NCBI GenBank assembly: GCA_023634235.1
Contig: JAMKCF010000023.1
Coordinates: forward strand, 967,001 to 1,031,000
Direction of reading: 5' to 3'
DNA: 64,000 nt
From: Pisaster brevispinus
Taxonomy: Eukaryota > Echinodermata > Asteroidea > Forcipulatida > Asteriidae
Below, in pieces: positions 1 to 9,121 of this stretch. The position numbers were made by a program, and so were the translations under genes. The first letter of the stretch is position 1, and every line of letters starts with the position of its first letter. Below the pieces are notes generated by a model, which worked only from the letters and a program-made list of their open reading frames with translations, was not told where the DNA came from and ran no database searches.

Positions 1-32
1 GTTTTTTTTTCAAATACTCATGAATAATTAAA

Positions 33-245
33 AAAAACAGATTTAAATTTGGTTCAGTAATTTACTTGTATACGGCTGGAAGTAAAACTAACTCCGAAAA
101 TCACGTGATTTATCCGAACCACTTTTTTGGTTCGGATAAATCACGTGACCTTCGTTTTTTGAAAAATGCTCAAAAACGGCAAAATTTGATGGTTTCTTTT
201 AGGAACCGTTCTTCTCCATTCCTGGAAGACCTTTGAAGGCATATG
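33..245. repeat. Dispersed repeat with perfect internal hairpin (copy 1)
   Basis: The core is an inverted repeat with 21-bp arms at 101-121 and 128-148 (TCACGTGATTTATCCGAACC and its complement) around a T-rich 6-base loop. A diverged copy of the whole unit lies in the opposite orientation near 61405-61602, with the same order of a GGTTCAGTA-type start, hairpin, and GGTTTCTTTTAGG end. This is a non-coding dispersed repeat of unknown family. Confidence 0.7.
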
Positions 246-1185
246 TTAGCCTATTTTGTAGCCCAAATAGCCCAACGAAGCCGGTGTGCCCCTTTAATAC
301 GCAACAATGAAATACTTTCGGAGATCTTTCCAGACCCTCCCTTCATTGCGTATAGAAAAGATCAAAACATAAAGAAATAAGTTGATCACAGAGCAAAACT
401 AAACCGGAGTCCAACCGACTTGACCCATAAACAGCTCACTCCACCCCCTGATGATTCGGGTTTTAAAGACCCGAACGAAACACTAAACATCCTAGTAATC
501 TCCCTACTGGAAGAACAAGTTACATATACTGAAAACTCAACTCAGGCTTAAAAATCCGCATTCGGATTTATTACATTATACCTATTATAATATGTCTCTC
601 ATGAGACATAAGACCTACGGATTCTATTTGAATCACCCACACGCAACTGATGGTTGCCAAGGAGGCATGAAAACATGTTATTGCTATACAGAGAGGATCT
701 AAAAAAATATCCTCGCGGTCTCTCCCCAAAAAATCCACCCCTGACACATTTGTCAACAGTTCGTCTGGTCCTCTCTATGTTTGTCCATTACCCATGTCAA
801 TCCGACCAAAAATACAAACATAATACCCAGACGTAAATCATACCATAAAACATGTCAAGCACAACTGTACAGTTTCATGTAAATCTCAAGTCAAAAGTTT
901 TGGAGCGTTGGGCGGTAACTATCGGAAGTAGGAAATAATCCACAAATTCTGATTTTTTGGCTGTGGGGCTTGAACATCCACTTATTAAAGGTCTTTCTAA
1001 AAAAAGGCGTTCCCGCGGGTGGTGTTTTACGTGTTTCCTCCCGAAAATGGTTGGGCAGTTGCCTGGTTGCAAAAGTGGGACAAGATAAGCCAGGGTTTGT
1101 TTAGTGGTGTAGTTGCTTCTATGCATACTGATCAGTAGGTGGTGGACCATTGTAGTGGTCTGTTGTGTGATATATTTTGTTTTTG
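246..1185. other. Stretch without a recognisable gene
   Basis: Only short, unsupported open frames occur here, and I recognise no protein, RNA gene or repeat family. The right edge leads directly into the 20-bp minisatellite. Confidence 0.5.
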
Positions 1186-1828
1186 CCGTGGCTCTTTTGG
1201 TTTTGCCGTGGCTCTTTTGGTTTTGCCGTGGCTCTTTTGGTTTTGCCGTGGCTCTTTTGGTTTTGCCGTGGCTCTCTTGGTTTTGCCGTAACTCTTTTGG
1301 TTTTGCAGTGGCGCTTTTGGTTTTGCCGTGGCGCTTTTGGTTTTGCCGTGGCTCTTTTGGTTTTGCCGTGGCTCTTTTGGTTTTGCCGTGGCTCTCTTGG
1401 TTTTGCCGTGCCGCTTTGGTTTTGCCGTGGCGCTTTTGGTTTTGCCGTGGCTCTTTCGGTTTTGCCGTGGCTCTTTTGGTTTTGCCGTGGCTCTCTTGGT
1501 TTTGCCGTAACTCTTTTGGTTTTGCAGTGGCGCTTTTGGTTTTGCCGTGGCGCTTTTGGTTTTGCCGTGGCTCTTTTGGTTTTGCCGTGGCTCTTTTGGT
1601 TTTGCCGTGGCTCTCTTGGTTTTGCCGTGCCGCTTTGGTTTTGCCGTGGCGCTTTTGGTTTTGCCGTGGCTCTTTCGGTTTTGCCGTGGCTCTTTCGGTT
1701 TTGCCCTGGCTCTTTTGGTTTTGCCGTGGCTCTTTTGGTTTTGCCGTGGCTCTTTTGGTTTTGCCGTAACTCTTTTGGTTTTGCCGTGGCGCTTTTGGCT
1801 TTGCCGTGGCGCTTTTGGTTTTGCCGTG
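1186..1828. repeat. 20-bp minisatellite, left block (Polinton target)
   Basis: The unit is TTTTGCCGTGGCTCTTTTGG, 20 bp, about 32 copies, with occasional 19-bp units. Variants carrying GCCGTAACTC and GCAGTGGCGC recur about 219 bp apart (1301 and 1520), so an 11-unit block was duplicated as a higher-order repeat. The same minisatellite resumes in the same orientation at 16985, on the other side of the Polinton, so it is host DNA that the element split. Long open frames on both strands follow from a unit that lacks stop codons and are not genes. Confidence 0.95.
1823..1828. repeat. Target-site duplication, left copy (GCCGTG)
   Basis: GCCGTG immediately precedes the element's first base at 1829 and is repeated at 16985-16990 directly after its last base. 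Six bases is the usual Polinton duplication length. The repeat is not explained simply by the minisatellite phase, because joining the flanks without duplication would leave GCCGTG only once. Confidence 0.85.
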
Positions 1829-2205
1829 AGTAGTCTGTTGGGTCTATAGCCGACATTTCAATAGAATCGAGTAGAATCGAACAATGGGGAGCAATAATAC
1901 AAAGGAGCTAGGGTCATTAAAACGAGGTAATTTAATCCAGGAACAAAGGCACGCAAAAAGGTAGAAATCTTTAGCCGACAATTCAAAGGAACGCAGAAAG
2001 TTAAAAAATCTTTAGCCGACAATTCAAAGGAACGCAGAAAGTTAAAAAATCTTTAGCCGACAATTCAAAGGAACGCAGAAAGTTAAAAAATCTTTAGCTG
2101 ACAATTCAAAGGGGGCTACGTGGGAGAAAAAAGGGAGTCTAGAAATCTTGATCCGACAATTGGAGAGGAATTAATGTATGGGACAAAAAGACCTAGAAAT
2201 CTTGA
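1829..2205. repeat. Left terminal inverted repeat
   Basis: It matches the complement of the right end from the first base. Roughly 140 bp of unique terminal sequence is followed by five units of a 41-bp subterminal repeat (core CTTTAGCCGACAATTCAAAG), then a segment with CCTAGAAATCTTGAT where similarity stops. The right arm has the same layout with about eleven units. Subterminal repeats of protein-primed replicons often bind replication or integration proteins; that role is not shown here. Confidence 0.9.
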
Positions 2206-2447
2206 TATGTCATAAGTAGAAGATGGATGAATGTGGAGAACAAAGGGTGGACCTTAAAATCTTTAACCGACAAGATAAACAAGTAACAAAAATAAAATGA
2301 TAGGAAAATAAAGGGGTGGGGGGGTAAAATGTGAAATGGATATAATCAAGGGGCGCAAAAGTCATTGAACGATAAAGGAAGGAAAGAACCAGAAGAAGAG
2401 ACATCGCTGTGAAGTGATAGAAATAATAATTACAAAAAAAAAAAAAA

Positions 2448-4084
2448 ATGGCTAACGGATCGAATGTACCTTCGATGGGATCGTTTGATGTAGCGGGTAG
2501 TAGTCATGAAGTACAAGAGTTTAGGCCGCGTGAATCAATCAATGAAAATCCACGTCGCCTGCATCTTTTGGAGCAGCGTATGGTGACGAGAGCCGAGGAT
2601 AAGACGGCGCCTTACCCTCATCCTCGTAGTGAAAAAAGAAAACATGAAACTGTAGAACCTTTGTCTTGTCGATTTCAACTGACATCGACTAGGCACGTGG
2701 TGGTAGAATCCTTTCAGAACAAGGTGTATGTAAAGATTAGGGACTACTATGGAAAGAAGGATAAAATGTTTTGGAGTAGCCCCCGTGGTATCAACTTGAC
2801 TCCAGATGAGTGGAAAACAATGATGGGATTGATACCTGCTATCAACGACGCACTCAAAGAGGTGGAAGTAAGTACATTTTTAGTTATCAGATATAAGTAT
2901 TTGTGTATGTTTCTCTGGTTGCATGTAAACCTAGAGTTACCTTGGTTAAACTAATGTGATCGTCTATGTCTTTTATACAGGGTTTGAACAGCAAGAGGAT
3001 AAAAGTAATGAAGGAGAAGGAAGAAGATGGCGGCCAAGTCCCCGGCGAGCCTGTACGTGTACAGCCCAGACTATCAGACAGGGTTCTTCGAGTACTGGCC
3101 AGTAAGATTGGAGGTGGTTGGGAGAAACTGGCTACGTTCTTAGGCATGCCTTATGAAAACATTAACAAAATAAAAGAGGATGTAAGGTTGACGGAAGAGC
3201 GAACCTACCGCATGTTAATGCAGTTTAGAGAGGTGACGGAGGATCTCCGCCAAATAGAACAGCTGAGGGGTGCTTTACGTACGAGTGGTAGAGTTGACTT
3301 GGCTGAGTTCCTGGACAATGAACTTCGTTCTGAGGGCCCACCGTCACCACCATCATCACCAGAGCTGACTCCTTATGAATGTAAGTATACTATTTCTCTT
3401 TTCTTTCTTTTTTCTTTGCTTTTTTTTTTTTTTTTTTTTTTTTTTCTTCATATGTGTAGTTTGAACGGAAGGCTCATCTTCATTCACCAGCATATAATAA
3501 TAATAATTTCCATTGAGTTGATAAGATATGTGTTGATGTTGTTTGATCTAGGTAGTTTGGTCATAAGTGTTGAAGAAGACAAGGACGATCCTCAACCATC
3601 GAGCGAGCAACGTGAGCAGCGTAAACCAGTGGAACGCACCAGGGAACAAACTACCACCGCTGCCCCCGACTTCAAGGTAGACGCTATACAAATAGCATTT
3701 GACGTTATACATGCGATTTTTATACCTTTAATTATTAAGAAGGTAATAAAGTTAACTAAAAAATATTGTTATGGTTGTGAAGTTGACCACCCATCACAAC
3801 CCCAACATGACTGTAATATGTACACATTAGAAGATTCAGTCGATCGTCATTTTGATGAAGCAATGGATAATATATTTGCAAACGAGTTACAAGAGTGTAG
3901 ACAACATTGGAATAAAGCTGTCTCTAATAATGGAACCTTATCAAAGGCGTTTCTAACTACCTCAAAATTAGATCATGTTTTTGATGAGTATGTAAACCTT
4001 CATGTACGGGAATTAGATGATATAGAAGAAAGCAGAAATTTTTTGTATGATGCGTGTAAATTACACAAACACAGTCTTCCATAG
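2448..4084 (+). CDS. PC4-like / Death-domain / Cys-His fusion protein (spliced)
   Basis: Three exons, 2448-2867, 2981-3380 and 3552-4084, give a 450-residue protein; both introns are GT-AG with GTAAGT donors and the phases agree. Residues about 74-136 form a PC4-like ssDNA-binding domain (VYVKIRDYYGK, then RGINLTPDEW). Residues about 171-255 match a Death domain: LSDRVLRVLASKIGGGWEKL, LGM..ENINKIKED, RMLMQF and LRGALRTSGRVDLAEFL reproduce the helix 1-6 pattern with the conserved Trp. After a Pro/Ser linker, exon 3 has a hydrophobic helix and CYGCEVDHPSQPQHDC, a possible metal site shared with the remnant at 41.5 kb. PC4 domains bind ssDNA and Death domains form signalling oligomers in apoptosis and innate immunity; what the fusion does is unknown. 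AATAAA signals follow near 4258. Confidence 0.85.
2868..2980 (+). other. Intron 1 of the PC4/Death gene
   Basis: GTAAGT donor at 2868, TTTTATACAG acceptor ending at 2980, phase 0. Reading through it meets a stop at 2952-2954, which would leave a PC4-only protein of 168 residues if the intron were retained. Confidence 0.8.
3381..3551 (+). other. Intron 2 of the PC4/Death gene (in frame, stop-free)
   Basis: GTAAGT donor at 3381 and ATCTAG acceptor ending at 3551. The length is 171 bases, an exact multiple of three, and it holds no stop in the coding frame. Retention would insert about 57 residues rich in Phe and Leu, encoded by a long T tract at 3420-3445. Confidence 0.75.
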
Positions 4085-4310
4085 TTTTATCAACCCATGT
4101 ATTTTCAGTTTACTTTGTAAAGTAGTCAGTGGCAACCCGTATGATTCAGTAATTCACATTTTAAAAATACCAAACCGAATAACCGAATAACCGACACATC
4201 GAGTATAGAAACGGTACACATACTTATGTACAAAATGAGTTACATGACGAAAAAAAAAAATAAAAATAAAAATTAAGTTACAAGTTTTAAGTTTTTGTTA
4301 AGCCTACACA

Positions 4311-4736
4311 GTTTTTTTTTTACACGTTTTGAGATTTAGTTTTACACGTTTTCAGTTTTTTTTTACACGTTTTCAGTTTTTTTTACACGTTTTCAGTTTT
4401 TTTTTACACGTTTTCAGTTTTTTTTTACACGTTTTCAGTTTTTTTTTACACGTTTTGAGAATTTTTTTACACGTTTTTGAAAAATTGAAAAATTTTCCCA
4501 TAGTAATGTACACGTTTCTTATGTTTTTTTGTTAACCATTTTGTACACGTTTTCAGTTTTTTTTTACACGTTTTCAGTTTTTTTTTACACGTTTTCAATT
4601 TTTTTTTACACGTTTTCAGGTTTTTTTTACACGTTTTCAGTTTTTTTTTACACGTTTTGAGAATTTTTTTACACGTTTTGATAATTTCTTTTTATACACG
4701 TTTTCAGTTTTTTTTAAAGGTTTTTTACACGTTTTG
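4311..4736. repeat. T-rich ~20-bp tandem repeat between genes
   Basis: About 18 imperfect copies of a unit close to TTTTTTTTACACGTTTTCAG, with variants ending in GAGAA. It lies in the 850-bp gap between the PC4/Death gene and the integrase gene. Each unit is a T tract followed by CAG or GAG. It codes for nothing. Confidence 0.9.
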
Positions 4737-4783
4737 AGAAGTGTTTTAATAAAAAAAATTACCACATTTGTTGATATAATGTC

Positions 4784-4797
4784 TATATATATTTATA
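4784..4797 (+). promoter_or_regulatory. Possible TATA region before the integrase gene
   Basis: TATATATATTTATA lies about 140 bp upstream of the integrase start codon and downstream of the T-rich tandem array. It is the only TATA-like word in that gap. Composition alone could produce it in such AT-rich DNA. Confidence 0.3.
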
Positions 4798-4933
4798 TGC
4801 TTATGAGGGTTTTTTTTTAAACAGTTTAATAAATCATTCTAGTCAGGTCAAAAATAAAGTTAAAGGTGATGGTTTAAAAGCTGAGTTTCCATGTGTATTT
4901 TATTACTATATGATTAGGTACTAGTTGATCAAG

Positions 4934-6016
4934 ATGTCAGTTATAAAACGTAGAGCTCGGTACTTAAAGAAATTATATTACAACGTGGGGGAAGAAAGTG
5001 GCCTGGGTAGCGTTGATAAGTTATACCGAGCTACTAAACGAGAAGCTAAGTTTAAATTTACAAAGGCTCAGATTAAAGACTTTCTCAAAGGAGAAGATAC
5101 CTACACTCTACATAAACCAGCACGCAAGAACTATCCAAGAAACAAAGTGATAGCAGTGGGACGTGATGAAATACATCAGCTGGATTTGGTAGACGTGGCC
5201 AGCATATCCAAACATAATAACGGAAATAAGTTTTTACTTACATGTATCGATGTATTTTCGAAATTTGCATGGGTAATTGCATTAAAAAATAAGACCGGGA
5301 AGACGCTAGTTGAAGCGTACAGAAATATTCTAAGAACAGGCAGGAGACAACCTATTATGATTCACACGGATAAATGTAGTGAATTTTTGAATAAGCTTTT
5401 CCAACGTGTTCTAAAAGACAAAAACATAAAGTTTTACACAACAAATAGTGAAGTAAAAGCTTCAATCGTTGAACGATTTAATCGTACACTTAAGGCACGC
5501 ATGTGGAAATACTTTACGTATACAAAAACCCTTAGGTACATGAACGTTTTACCAAAATTGGTATCTGGTTATAATAGTTCTTATCACCGATCAATAAAAA
5601 TGAAACCCTCAGAAGTCATTGGTGAGAACGAGAGTAAAGTATGGAGAACTTTGTTTTCGAAAGACAGACACCCAGCAAAGTTCAAATTTGAAATGGGTGA
5701 CCAAGTAAGGATTAGTAAACAGAGATTGAAGTTTGAGAAATCCTACCTCCCAGGCTGGTCTGAAGAAATATTTACAGTGTCTAAACGTAACAATCGACAA
5801 GCCAGACCAGTGTATAAACTTAATGACTATAATCGTGAGGAAATTTTGGGGTCATTTTATGAAGATGAGTTACAAATAGTACGCAAAACAGACAATGTTT
5901 ACAGAGTAGAAAGAGTGATTCGTAAACGTCGAAAAAATGGTAAAACTGAATCTTTAGTTAAATGGTTGGGGTATCCCTCATCTTTTAACAGTTGGGTGAC
6001 AGAATTTGAACAGTAA
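4934..6016 (+). CDS. Polinton integrase (rve fold) with C-terminal chromodomain
   Basis: This 360-residue DDE integrase would insert the linear element DNA into the genome. The catalytic acidic residues lie in HQLDLVD (about residue 80), IHTDKCSEF (about 148) and VERFNRTL (about 182). The second motif has Cys where retroviral-type integrases usually have Gly. A basic DNA-binding segment follows, and the end of the protein is a chromodomain (VYRVERVIRKRR...ESLVKWLGYP...SW), the usual Polinton arrangement. I chose the ATG at 4934 (MSVIKRRARY); the frame stays open slightly upstream but without an ATG. The stop lies 8 bp before the next gene. A decayed homologue lies at 42519-42950. Confidence 0.96.
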   Translation: MSVIKRRARYLKKLYYNVGEESGLGSVDKLYRATKREAKFKFTKAQIKDFLKGEDTYTLHKPARKNYPRNKVIAVGRDEIHQLDLVDVASISKHNNGNKFLLTCIDVFSKFAWVIALKNKTGKTLVEAYRNILRTGRRQPIMIHTDKCSEFLNKLFQRVLKDKNIKFYTTNSEVKASIVERFNRTLKARMWKYFTYTKTLRYMNVLPKLVSGYNSSYHRSIKMKPSEVIGENESKVWRTLFSKDRHPAKFKFEMGDQVRISKQRLKFEKSYLPGWSEEIFTVSKRNNRQARPVYKLNDYNREEILGSFYEDELQIVRKTDNVYRVERVIRKRRKNGKTESLVKWLGYPSSFNSWVTEFEQ

Positions 6017-6024
6017 AGATCACA

Positions 6025-6786
6025 ATGACATCATCATCTACTCAGTTTTACGTTACACTACCCAGTAATGCTTCCATGGGAATGTATCCGAATAACACAT
6101 TGAGTAGTTATACAACCCATTTAGTAGATCAGATTAATCTGAAAGGCAATTGGGAAGTAGCCATCACTGAGATTCATTACCCTTTTTCATGGTATAATAT
6201 TACGAAGAAGAACAACTCTTTTACTTACAGTGAATTTGGTAGTGTACAAAAGCGTGAAAAAATTAAACCTGGATTTTATGAATCTATACAAGAAATTGTG
6301 GATGCCATTTTGCGAGAAATGACACCAACTGGTAGAGATAATGTTGCTATTAAGCTAAATAAGTATACGGGACGGGTGAATATAGAATTAAACGAGGGTG
6401 CTTTTATTTATTTCGACGATGAACTCTACCTTATGCTAGGATTAAAGTATAAATCTGTGACTGAAAATACAACTGGACACATTCCCGTTGATGTAAACAA
6501 CGGTTTCTATGGACTATACGTCTATTGTGACATAGCACATAATCAAATGGTTGGGGATGTTTCAGCTCCATTGTTGAGAATTGTACCAGTACAAAAGACT
6601 GGTGTGATGCATGGAGATACAATTGCTCATATTTTTAACACACCTCATTACGTCCCAGTAAAAATGAAGAATTTTGAAGTAATTAATATGGATATAAGGA
6701 CGGATACGGGGAAGAAAGTACCATTTCAGCGTGGAAAGCTTACGGTGACACTTCATTTTAGGAGAAGTCGACCTAATCTCTTTTAA
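6025..6786 (+). CDS. Minor capsid protein (penton-like single jelly roll)
   Basis: The 253-residue product begins with the pattern typical of Polinton minor capsid proteins: FYVTLPSNASM, then PNNTLSSYTTHL and WEVAITEIHYPFSW. The family is a single jelly roll that forms the capsid vertices, homologous to adenovirus penton base. It lies between the integrase and the small basic protein, 5 bp from the latter. The frame is intact and the length is normal for the family. Confidence 0.92.
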   Translation: MTSSSTQFYVTLPSNASMGMYPNNTLSSYTTHLVDQINLKGNWEVAITEIHYPFSWYNITKKNNSFTYSEFGSVQKREKIKPGFYESIQEIVDAILREMTPTGRDNVAIKLNKYTGRVNIELNEGAFIYFDDELYLMLGLKYKSVTENTTGHIPVDVNNGFYGLYVYCDIAHNQMVGDVSAPLLRIVPVQKTGVMHGDTIAHIFNTPHYVPVKMKNFEVINMDIRTDTGKKVPFQRGKLTVTLHFRRSRPNLF

Positions 6787-6791
6787 GTAAA

Positions 6792-7205
6792 ATGATAAAT
6801 TACGAAAGTTATTACAAAAACCAGGCAGGGGGTGGTGATTACTTTTTCAAAGGTGCCCCTACTCAGCGTGGACATGGATTGGGAAATATTTTAGGGGGGT
6901 TGCTAAGAGCTGCATTACCTGCCATAAAACAAGGTGCAAAAGCAATTGGTAAACAGGCCCTAAGAACAGGCATCGGCATAGCTTCGGATGCCCTAGAGGG
7001 ACGTAATGTGAAAACGGCTGCTAAACGTAGGGTTACATCAGCAGGAAAGCAAATAGTATCCAGAGCAAACCGAGAACTAGGATTTAATTCACATAAAACC
7101 CAACCTGGAAGAAATAGACATTTAAAAAGGAAAGCAACTAATAAACCCCGCAGAAAGACTCCTAACAAGCGAGTGAAGAGGACGCTAGATATTTTTGATC
7201 GCTAA
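6792..7205 (+). CDS. Small basic Gly/Ala-rich virion-type protein
   Basis: 137 residues. The N-terminus has QAGGG, then QRGHGLGNILGGLLRAALPA, an amphipathic or membrane-active-looking segment. The second half is very rich in Lys and Arg (KRKATNKPRRKTPNKRVKRT). Position between the two capsid genes and composition resemble the pVI/pX-like core or membrane-lytic proteins reported in Polintons and adintoviruses. That assignment rests on layout and composition only. The start codon lies 5 bp after the preceding stop. Confidence 0.75.
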   Translation: MINYESYYKNQAGGGDYFFKGAPTQRGHGLGNILGGLLRAALPAIKQGAKAIGKQALRTGIGIASDALEGRNVKTAAKRRVTSAGKQIVSRANRELGFNSHKTQPGRNRHLKRKATNKPRRKTPNKRVKRTLDIFDR

Positions 7206-7222
7206 AACACACATCAATAGAA

Positions 7223-8551
7223 ATGGCGTTTCTCAATAAAAATTCCTGCGAATGTACAAAGTCAGAATTAGACTTATTTAGTGTTCCACCGACTCAAGTG
7301 TCCGTTGACCGAGGACATTGGATTTTACATAATCCTCTGACCAATATTGTCGACTCTGATTTGATAGAGTTCAACATCTCAGGATCGACAGAACATTATT
7401 TGGATTTAGCCCACAGTATTTTAAATGTAAAAGTTAAAATAGTAAGTGAAACAGGAACTGACCTTGCCGCCGATACCCCTGTAGCTCCTGTCAACCTCCT
7501 TCTGCACTCTTTGTTCTCCGACGTAGACATTTTATTGAACGATAAGCTTATCTCATCGCCATCAAACACATACCCCTACCGAGCTCTCCTGGAAACGTTG
7601 ATGACTTATGGACCGGCTGCTAAAGACTCCCAGCTGACAGCGGCCTTGTTTTACAAAGATTCATCAAGTGGAATTGAAGAAATTGATCCAACCGAGGAAG
7701 ACTCGACCAACGACGGTTTGAAAGCAAGATATAAACTAACCAAAGAGAGTCGCGTACTTGATCTCAGTGGGCCCATACATGGGGACATATTCTTTCAAGA
7801 TAGGTATTTACTGAACGGAGTAAGCCTGAAACATAAGTTTCACCGAAGTAAAAATTCATTTTGTTTGATGAGTGCCCTACCCGATAGAAAATTTAAGGTA
7901 AAAATCATGGACGCGTCTCTCTATGTGAGAAAGGTGATGATAAGTCCGGCAGTTAGTTTGGCTCATGCAAACACTTTGCAGACCACAAGCGCCAAGTATC
8001 CTATACGAAGAGTGGAAGTAAAAACATTTTCTATACCCCAGGGTAATCAATCCTTTACAAGAGAGAACCTGTTTCTAGGCCAGATTCCTAAGCGGGTAAT
8101 TATTGCCATGGTCGATAATTCCGCGTACAATGGGAGTTATACAAAAAACCCATTCAATTTTAAACACAATGGTATAAATTTTCTGGGACTCTATGTAGAT
8201 AACGAGCAGACGCCAGGTAGACCATTACAGCCAAAGTTTTCTGGAAAGGATGACGCCTATATAATGGCTTATCAGTCTCTATTTTCTGGTACAAATGCTA
8301 TGTATGCAGACTCAGGGAATGGAATTAGCCGTGAGGATTACGAATCTGGATATTCTCTCTTTGCTTTTGATCTCACCCCCGACCTCTCAAACGGCCCTCA
8401 TTTCAATTTAGTAAAGAGGAGCCATCTACGGCTTGAACTTATGTTTGATGCTGCGCTTTTGACAACAGTGAACGTAATAGCGTACTGTGAATTTGAGTCA
8501 ATTATCGAGGTGGACAGCTCTAGAAATGTCCTGATTGACTACTCAAACTAA
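7223..8551 (+). CDS. Major capsid protein (double jelly roll)
   Basis: The 442-residue product matches the Polinton major capsid family, often labelled F54H12.2-like in animal genomes. Recognisable segments are VDRGHWILHNPLTN, EFNISGSTEHYLDL, APVNLLLHSLFSDVDILLN, YPYRALLETLMTYG, DIFFQDRYLLNGV and RLELMFDAAL. Such proteins trimerise and build the icosahedral shell. The frame is intact. Flanking gaps are 17 and 24 bp, so the capsid-protease block is packed like a viral late region. A fragment of a second copy lies at 44863-45052. Confidence 0.96.
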   Translation: MAFLNKNSCECTKSELDLFSVPPTQVSVDRGHWILHNPLTNIVDSDLIEFNISGSTEHYLDLAHSILNVKVKIVSETGTDLAADTPVAPVNLLLHSLFSDVDILLNDKLISSPSNTYPYRALLETLMTYGPAAKDSQLTAALFYKDSSSGIEEIDPTEEDSTNDGLKARYKLTKESRVLDLSGPIHGDIFFQDRYLLNGVSLKHKFHRSKNSFCLMSALPDRKFKVKIMDASLYVRKVMISPAVSLAHANTLQTTSAKYPIRRVEVKTFSIPQGNQSFTRENLFLGQIPKRVIIAMVDNSAYNGSYTKNPFNFKHNGINFLGLYVDNEQTPGRPLQPKFSGKDDAYIMAYQSLFSGTNAMYADSGNGISREDYESGYSLFAFDLTPDLSNGPHFNLVKRSHLRLELMFDAALLTTVNVIAYCEFESIIEVDSSRNVLIDYSN

Positions 8552-8575
8552 TTTTAAAATCTAATTAACTTCATA

Positions 8576-9121
8576 ATGGATAGTAAGCAGCTTCTGAGGG
8601 TATTAACTGAGGATGAATTTACAAACTCCAGACTAGGAGGTGTGTTCCCGGCTGACAGATTACCGACAGTACGCACTTATCCCTGTGTAATAATAGGCAA
8701 CACTGATACGAGTGAAAAGACTGGCACTCATTGGCTTGCAATCTACTTAGACAGTAACAAAAGAGCAGAGTTCTTTGACTCGTTTGGCATGATGCCTCAG
8801 TTCTACGGCATATTTTTTGAACAGCTCTTGAGAAAAAACAGTACCGGTTATACCTATAATTCAACGTGTTTACAATCACTGACAAGTTCAGTCTGTGGGC
8901 AATTCTGTCTTTTCTATCTTTTACATAGAAGTAGGGGTGTTTCGTTAAATAAGATAATATCTGTTTTCACTGAGGACCCTTTTATAAACGATACCCTAGT
9001 GCATGATTTTATTGAAGAAAGGTACGATGTAAATGTACCAGTTTCAGACTTTGAATTTATACATAACCAGATTTGCGTAAAAAAAAAAAAGATGAAAAAC
9101 AAGTCAAATAAAACAAAGTAA
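8576..9121 (+). CDS. Adenain-like cysteine protease
   Basis: The 181-residue product fits the adenovirus-type (C5) maturation protease family, which cleaves capsid precursors. The catalytic pattern is visible: His in GTHWLAIYLD, Asp in EFFDSFG, Gln in CLQSL and the nucleophile Cys in SSVCGQFCLFYLL. The C-terminus ends in a Lys-rich tail encoded by an A-tract near 9080. It is the last gene of the plus-strand block. Confidence 0.95.
   Translation: MDSKQLLRVLTEDEFTNSRLGGVFPADRLPTVRTYPCVIIGNTDTSEKTGTHWLAIYLDSNKRAEFFDSFGMMPQFYGIFFEQLLRKNSTGYTYNSTCLQSLTSSVCGQFCLFYLLHRSRGVSLNKIISVFTEDPFINDTLVHDFIEERYDVNVPVSDFEFIHNQICVKKKKMKNKSNKTK

Noticed and set aside
1113..1856. Long open frames on both strands (up to 245 codons) in the 20-bp minisatellite
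   Set aside because: They exist in several frames because the unit has no stops; the translations are pure tandem repeats with no gene context.
4925..4933. Integrase start at a non-ATG codon upstream
   Set aside because: The upstream triplet is TTG; the ATG at 4934 gives a normal N-terminus.
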